Assembly: GCA_024638345.1 (NCBI GenBank)
Contig: JAHEKL010000201.1
Span: forward strand, 1 to 5,222
Origin: Gammaproteobacteria bacterium
GTDB lineage: Bacteria > Gemmatimonadota > Gemmatimonadetes > Longimicrobiales > Gaopeijiaceae
Length of the DNA stretch: 5,222 nt
Direction of reading: 5' to 3'
A program made the position numbers and the translations under genes. Below are positions 1 to 5,222 of the stretch, in pieces (the first letter of the stretch is position 1; the number at the start of each line of letters is the position of its first letter). The notes beneath the pieces are model-generated. The model did no database searches and was not told where the DNA came from. It saw nothing but the letters and a program-made list of their open reading frames with translations.

Positions 1-1223
1 GTCTCGACGAGGGGCGTGCCGTATTCGTCCATCGAACGGCGCCGGGCGACCGGGTCTCCGTGGAGATCACGGACGTCCACAAGCGCTGGACGCGCGGCAA
101 CCTCCTGGAGCTCATCGAGCCAGGGCCGGATCGACGCGAGCCGCTTTGTCCACATTACCGATGGTGTGGCGGCTGCACGCTGGAGCATCTGAAATATCCA
201 GCACAGCTCGAGTGGAAGAGCCGGTTTCTCGTTGATGCGCTCGCCCGTATCGGAGGGATCCATGTCGGGCTCGAACCCGAAGCGGTGCCGTCGCCGAACG
301 AGACGCGTTATCGAAATCGAGTCACGATGACACTACTTCGCTTGAGCGGGGGAGAAGTACGGGCCGGCTTCCACCGGCTGGAGCGTCCGGGTACGATCAT
401 CGACATCGACGGGCGGTGCCTACTTCCGGAGAAGGCTGTCGCGGTCGCCTGGGACGACCTCCGTAGGAGCTGGGGACCCGGCGCATGCCGCCTGCCCGGA
501 GGATCTCGTCTGAGCCTGACCCTCAGGAGGGTCGGGGAGCTCGACATTCTCCTGTTCGTGGAGGGGGGCCGGGATCCAGGGGATCCAGAGAGGCTGCTCT
601 CCGAGGTTTCAGGTCTCAGGGCCATCTGGCATAGGAGTGAGGGGTCGCAAAAGCCCCCCATGCTGCTGGCTGGTAGGCGGCCCATGACAGAGTCGTGGTA
701 CGGCGAGGAGGTCGAGGTCGGCCCTTCGGCGTTCCTGCAAGTGAACCGCGAAGCCGCGCTCCAGCTGCACGCGTACGTGCTCGGGAAGGCGCAGAGTCAC
801 CCGGCAGCCAAGATCGTCGATGCATACTGCGGTTACGGGTTCCTGGGACGTCGCCTCGCCCACGAAGGTACGGCCGAGGTGGTGGGTATCGAGGTGAACC
901 CAGAGGCGGGTCGGTTTTCGACGCGTCACCCGGTTTCTGGGTTTCGGATGCTGGAGGGCAAGGTCGAGGATCTGCTACCGGGTCTCCTGCCGGTCGATCT
1001 GGTGATCGTCAATCCCCCGCGGACCGGGGTTCGAGCCAGGGTCGTGGACTGTCTCCTCGAGACGCCTCCATCGTGCATCGTATACGTGAGCTGTGACCCC
1101 GCGACGCTTGCTCGTGACGTATCGCGGCTGACTGAGGCATATCGCGTGTCCGACCTACGGGTATTCGACCTGTTTCCTCAAACCGCGCACACGGAGGCCG
1201 TACTGACGCTCGTGCGCACCTGA
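1..1223 (+). CDS. TrmA/RlmCD-family 23S rRNA or tRNA (uracil-5-)-methyltransferase, 5'-partial
   Basis: SAM-dependent enzyme that methylates C5 of a uridine in tRNA or 23S rRNA; the exact target cannot be told from sequence. The gene is already open at the left edge: the first full codon is at 3, and codons 3-59 read LDEGRAVFVHRTAPGDRVS, a TRAM RNA-binding domain. About 406 residues are visible and probably 10-20 are missing. Numbering from the GTG at 60: iron-sulfur cysteines C30, C36, C39 (CPHYRWCGGC) and C120; FLQVN at 225-229; SAM-binding loop VDAYCGYGFLG at 253-263; NPPRTG at 318-323 (usually DPPR or DPAR); nucleophile C345 in YVSCDPATLARD (codon 1092-1094); general base E379 near the C terminus (codon 1194-1196). 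All four Fe-S cysteines and both catalytic residues are present, so it should be active. It stops 29 nt before the biotin carrier gene. Family certain; RlmD, RlmC or TrmA identity open. Confidence 0.93.
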   Translation, partial: LDEGRAVFVHRTAPGDRVSVEITDVHKRWTRGNLLELIEPGPDRREPLCPHYRWCGGCTLEHLKYPAQLEWKSRFLVDALARIGGIHVGLEPEAVPSPNETRYRNRVTMTLLRLSGGEVRAGFHRLERPGTIIDIDGRCLLPEKAVAVAWDDLRRSWGPGACRLPGGSRLSLTLRRVGELDILLFVEGGRDPGDPERLLSEVSGLRAIWHRSEGSQKPPMLLAGRRPMTESWYGEEVEVGPSAFLQVNREAALQLHAYVLGKAQSHPAAKIVDAYCGYGFLGRRLAHEGTAEVVGIEVNPEAGRFSTRHPVSGFRMLEGKVEDLLPGLLPVDLVIVNPPRTGVRARVVDCLLETPPSCIVYVSCDPATLARDVSRLTEAYRVSDLRVFDLFPQTAHTEAVLTLVRT

Positions 1224-1237
1224 TCGTATTTCCGATA

Positions 1238-1246
1238 GAGGGGGGT
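1238..1246 (+). promoter_or_regulatory. Ribosome-binding site of the biotin carrier gene
   Basis: The purine run GAGGGGGGT sits 6-7 nt before a TTG at 1253. It decides the start, because there is no ATG here and the frame stays open upstream into the methyltransferase. The next in-frame candidates (GTG 1265, GTG 1271, ATG 1286) lack a comparable site at the right distance. Confidence 0.55.
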
Positions 1247-1252
1247 CTTGAG

Positions 1253-1761
1253 TTGGACTATGTCGTGCGAGTGGGGGACCGGAAGATGTATGTCGCCCTG
1301 AGCGATACGGGACTGCGAATCGACGGCTCGCCGCTCGACGTGGAGCTCGTTGAGAGATCGGTCAGCGCGGTGCGGGGTGTGCGTATCGGCCGACGTTTCA
1401 TGAGCGTCCTCCCTCGTCGAAACGGCCGAGGCGATTGGACGCTGGACGTCGACGGCAGGACGTACCGGGCACAGGTGCTGGATACACGGCAGGAGGCTGT
1501 CCAGCGGGCGCAGAAATCGGCCGCGGTCGCCACCGGTCCAGCCCCGCTAAGGGCGCCGATGCCGGGCCTCGTCGTCCGAGTCGAAGTGGAGGTGGGTGCC
1601 GAGGTGGATCGCGGTGACGGTGTCGTCATCGTGGAAGCGATGAAGATGGAGAACGAGCTGAAGGCCGAGGCTCCCGGTCGGGTGTCGGCGGTCCTCGTCG
1701 AAGCGGGGGAAACGGTCGAAAAGGATCAGACGCTGATGCGATTCGAAGCCCTGGAGGGAGA

Positions 1762-1765
<4 letters not shown>
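1253..1765 (+). CDS. Biotin carboxyl carrier protein (acyl-CoA carboxylase, biotinyl subunit)
   Basis: Carries biotin between a biotin carboxylase and a carboxyltransferase, probably in a cytoplasmic propionyl-CoA or acetyl-CoA carboxylase. The 170-aa product ends in a biotinyl domain (about 98-166): APMPG at 101-105, then EAMKMEN at 128-134 with K131 (codon 1643-1645) as the expected biotinylation site. Residues 1-85 are beta-rich and include VDGRTYRAQVLD (66-77), which resembles the small barrel that precedes the biotinyl domain in propionyl-CoA carboxylase alpha chains. The gene thus looks like the C-terminal part of such a chain encoded separately; this is inference. It is unlike E. coli AccB, which has a Pro/Ala-rich linker before its biotinyl domain. 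Start is TTG, chosen from the ribosome-binding site. It overlaps the mutase gene by 4 nt, pointing to the propionyl-CoA route. No carboxylase subunit is visible here. A lipoyl domain is unlikely given the AMKM motif. Confidence 0.9.
1753..1757 (+). promoter_or_regulatory. Shine-Dalgarno GGAGG for the mutase, inside the biotin carrier gene
   Basis: GGAGG lies 4 nt before the GTG at 1762, within the last codons of the biotin carrier gene. Together with the GTGA stop/start overlap (1762-1765) it supports GTG 1762 as the mutase start and suggests translational coupling. Confidence 0.7.
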
Positions 1766-3330
<1,565 letters not shown>

Positions 3331-3470
3331 GGCGGGTGGAGGGCGTTCGCGATCTTCATCCCCGGGAATCGATCGTTACCTTTACAGGTTCTCGGAGATC
3401 TCGTCGCCGGGCGCCAGTGCCGATTCAAGATTCGGGGCCCTCATCCCTCGATCCGACACTTATCGATTTC
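3331..3470 (+). other. Non-coding gap between the mutase and fmdB-like genes
   Basis: This 140-nt stretch is the largest gap in the window. I see short palindromes (CCCGGG near 3361, GAGATCTC near 3395, GGCGCC near 3410) but no GC-rich hairpin followed by a T run, so no intrinsic terminator is supported. TTTACA at 3381-3386 resembles a -35 box, but nothing like TATAAT lies 16-18 nt downstream. An ACTTAT/TATCGAT stretch (3457-3467) just before the next ATG is AT-rich compared with its surroundings and could belong to a promoter giving a nearly leaderless message; this is weak. An open frame crosses the gap, but its translation there shows no family resemblance. Confidence 0.4.
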
Positions 3471-3836
3471 ATGCCCACATACGAGTACCGCTGCCCCAAG
3501 GGACACGAGTTCGAGCTCTTCCAACGCATGTCCGACGAGCCTCGAGCGCCTTGCCCGAAGTGCGGTGCCGAAGCGGAGAGGCTCCTCTCGGCGGGCGCGG
3601 GCTTTCTGTTCAAGGGTGAGGGCTTCTACATCACCGACTCTCGGCCGGAGAGTTACCGCGAAGCGGCCAAGGCCGAAAAGGGTGACAAGAAGAAGAAAGA
3701 AGGAAGCAAGGAGCCCGCCAAGGACACAGCGAAGGGCGAGAGCTCGGGCGCTGGAGATCCTGCCAAGCCGTCAGGCGCCAAGAACCCTCCGTCGGCGAAA
3801 CCGCCGGCGGACGGAACCTCGAAGAAGTCGGACTGA
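3471..3836 (+). CDS. FmdB-family zinc-ribbon protein
   Basis: Small protein of the FmdB/CxxC_CxxC_SSSS family, named after a putative regulator of a formamidase operon; its biochemical role is not established. Of 121 residues, 1-56 form the conserved part: start MPTYEYRCPKGHEFE, F17-Q18-R19-M20, CPKCG at 28-32, and FLFKGEGFYITD at 45-56. Most family members have CxxCGH in the first knuckle; here it is C8-P-K-G-H12, one residue shorter with the second cysteine missing, so metal ligands would be C8, C28, C31 and perhaps H12. Residues 65-121 are a Lys/Ala/Pro/Gly-rich low-complexity tail with a KKKK run at 73-76, probably disordered. ATG 3471 is chosen because MPTYEYRC is the family's usual N terminus; the frame is open far upstream, but that part is a shadow of the mutase. 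No Shine-Dalgarno is evident. The argS start follows after 10 nt, so the two are probably co-transcribed. Confidence 0.9.
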   Translation: MPTYEYRCPKGHEFELFQRMSDEPRAPCPKCGAEAERLLSAGAGFLFKGEGFYITDSRPESYREAAKAEKGDKKKKEGSKEPAKDTAKGESSGAGDPAKPSGAKNPPSAKPPADGTSKKSD

Positions 3837-3846
3837 CTTTGCCGCC

Positions 3847-5222
3847 ATGAGCCTGGACACCGTACGGTCCCTCGTCCAGAGGGCTTTGCAGCAGATGGGG
3901 ATCGAGGACGCGGAGATTCAGCTCGAGCGGCCGCGCGACCCAGCGCACGGGGATCTGGCCACGAACGTCGCGATGACATTGGCCGGAAGGCTGGGCCGGC
4001 CGCCCCGACAGATCGCAGAATCGATCGCTCGGAACATTCCCTTGGGGGATTCGGGGGTGGCGGCCGTCGAGGTGGCCGGGCCCGGTTTCCTCAACTTCCG
4101 ATTGAGCAGCGAGGCCGTCGGGGACGCGCTGGCGGAGATCGTCCGTTCGGACGAGCGGTACGGCCGCTCGGACGCGGGGGCGGGCCGTCCGGTGAACATC
4201 GAGTTCGTGTCCGCAAATCCCACGGGTCTGCTCCACGTCGGTCACGGGCGCCAAGCCGCCCTCGGGGACGCGATCGCGTCGCTCCTCGAGTGGTGCGGTT
4301 GGAAGCCCTACCGAGAGTTCTACTACAACGACGCGGGTCGGCAGATCGAGCGTCTGGCCGAGAGCTTGAAGGCACGATACGACCAGCACTTCGGCCGGGA
4401 CTCCGCGGTTCCTGAAGACGGGTATCTGGCGGATACGCTGGTCCAGCTGGCGAGCGACCTGGCAGACCTCGAGGGCGACCGGTGGCTCGACGCACCGGCG
4501 GACGCATCACTCGAACGAATGCGTGCGTTTGCGGTCGAGCGCCTGCGGGCTGAGCAGGACCGGGATCTCACCGCCTTCGGCGTCGACTTCCAGGAATACT
4601 TCCTGGAGTCTTCGCTCTACGAAGACGGTCGGGTAGACCGCACGATCCAGGCACTCAGGGCCACGGGAATGGTCTACGAGTCGGAGGGTGCCATCTGGCT
4701 CCGAACCACCGAGTTCGGCGACCAGAAGGACCGGGTGATGGTCAAGTCGGACGGGAGTCCTACCTACTTCCTGCCGGACGTGGCCTATCACGTCACGAAG
4801 TGGGAGCGCGGGTTCGAGAACGCCATCAACGTACAGGGCTCGGATCACCACGGGACGGTGGCTCGGGTGCGAGCGGGGTTGAGCGCGCTGGGACTTCCCG
4901 AGAGCTATCCCGAGTACGTGATTCATCAGATGGTTACGGTCGAGCGTGAGGGTCGGGAGATGAAGTTCTCGAAGCGTGCGGGCGACTACGTCACCCTCCG
5001 AGACCTCCTCGAGGAGGTGGGAGTCGACGTGACCCGGTATTTCTTCCTGATGCGGAAGCCCGAGGCGCAGCTGGTATTCGACCTGGACCAGGCGCTCGAT
5101 CACTCGGAGCGAAACCCCGTCTACAAAGTGAAGTATGCGCACGCGCGTCTCTGCTCGGTCATGCGCAAGAGCGGCCTGGCGGAAGACGCGATCGACCCCG
5201 AGACCGCGGATCTCGAGTTGCT
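3847..5222 (+). CDS. argS: Arginyl-tRNA synthetase, 3'-partial
   Basis: Class I aminoacyl-tRNA synthetase that activates arginine with ATP and charges tRNA-Arg in the cytoplasm. The window holds 458 full codons; bacterial ArgRS usually has about 550-590, so roughly the last 100 residues are missing beyond the edge. Seen in order: N-terminal tRNA-binding domain (about 1-86) with HGDLATNVAM (34-43) and GPGFLNF (78-84); catalytic core opening with VNIEFVSANPTG (116-127) and HVGH at 130-133 (the HIGH signature); FYYNDAGRQIERL (158-170); QGSDHHG near 332-338; KFSKRAGDYVTL at 373-384 in place of KMSK; then the start of the all-helical DALR anticodon-binding domain, with NPVYKVKYAHARL (about 423-435). 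The core is intact with no frameshift. ATG 3847 is the natural start, 10 nt after the fmdB-like stop; upstream sequence CTTTGCCGCC gives no Shine-Dalgarno. Identification is firm. Confidence 0.97.
   Translation, partial: MSLDTVRSLVQRALQQMGIEDAEIQLERPRDPAHGDLATNVAMTLAGRLGRPPRQIAESIARNIPLGDSGVAAVEVAGPGFLNFRLSSEAVGDALAEIVRSDERYGRSDAGAGRPVNIEFVSANPTGLLHVGHGRQAALGDAIASLLEWCGWKPYREFYYNDAGRQIERLAESLKARYDQHFGRDSAVPEDGYLADTLVQLASDLADLEGDRWLDAPADASLERMRAFAVERLRAEQDRDLTAFGVDFQEYFLESSLYEDGRVDRTIQALRATGMVYESEGAIWLRTTEFGDQKDRVMVKSDGSPTYFLPDVAYHVTKWERGFENAINVQGSDHHGTVARVRAGLSALGLPESYPEYVIHQMVTVEREGREMKFSKRAGDYVTLRDLLEEVGVDVTRYFFLMRKPEAQLVFDLDQALDHSERNPVYKVKYAHARLCSVMRKSGLAEDAIDPETADLEL

Noticed and set aside
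695..1096. 133-codon + strand open frame
   Set aside because: It sits within the methyltransferase SAM-binding domain in another frame and is Arg/Gly-rich, a typical GC-rich shadow.
3345..3376. Possible hairpin CGATC...GATCG after the mutase stop
   Set aside because: The stem is only 5 bp with a 16-nt or longer loop and no T tract, so it is not a credible terminator.
3381..3410. TTTACA as a sigma-70 -35 box
   Set aside because: The expected -10 position is GC-rich (TCGTCGCCGG), so no promoter is supported there.
3631..4389. 252-codon open frame on the - strand across the fmdB-like/argS junction
   Set aside because: It is antisense to the FmdB tail and the ArgS N terminus, both well supported; no motif or ribosome-binding site was recognised.
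4507..5142. 211-codon open frame on the - strand
   Set aside because: It is antisense to the ArgS catalytic core, including the KFSK loop; its composition looks like a mirror of that gene.

Overview
The window is a GC-rich, tightly packed bacterial chromosome segment with five protein genes, all on the + strand. The gene set is housekeeping and central metabolism. There is no transposase, integrase, CRISPR array, tRNA, rRNA or phage-like gene. The combination (a stand-alone biotin carrier next to a methylmalonyl-CoA mutase large subunit, an FmdB-like zinc-ribbon protein with a CPxGH knuckle, and a bacterial ArgRS) would suit a high-GC Gram-negative environmental lineage such as Gemmatimonadota. 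That placement is a weak guess from general protein character, not from a marker gene.

Layout. Positions 1-1223 hold a 5'-truncated TrmA/RlmCD-type RNA m5U methyltransferase, already inside its TRAM domain at the window edge. After a 29-nt gap with a purine-rich ribosome-binding site, 1253-1765 encodes a 170-aa biotin carboxyl carrier protein. Its stop overlaps by 4 nt (GTGA) the start of the 522-aa methylmalonyl-CoA mutase catalytic subunit at 1762-3330, which lacks a cobalamin-binding domain. A 140-nt non-coding gap (3331-3470) follows, with no convincing terminator or promoter. Then come a 121-aa FmdB-family zinc-ribbon protein (3471-3836) and, 10 nt later, arginyl-tRNA synthetase (3847 to beyond the window end).

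How the genes work together. The biotin carrier and the mutase are translationally coupled and fit consecutive steps of propionyl-CoA metabolism: biotin-dependent carboxylation to methylmalonyl-CoA, then B12-dependent rearrangement to succinyl-CoA. The biotin carboxylase, carboxyltransferase, epimerase and B12-binding subunit must lie elsewhere. The methyltransferase, FmdB-like protein and ArgS are linked by position only; two of them act on RNA.

I found no clearly novel system. The points worth a second look are small: an NPPR variant of the methyltransferase motif, a mutase split from its B12 domain but with methylmalonyl-type active-site residues, a zinc ribbon lacking one canonical cysteine, and two genes without an evident Shine-Dalgarno.
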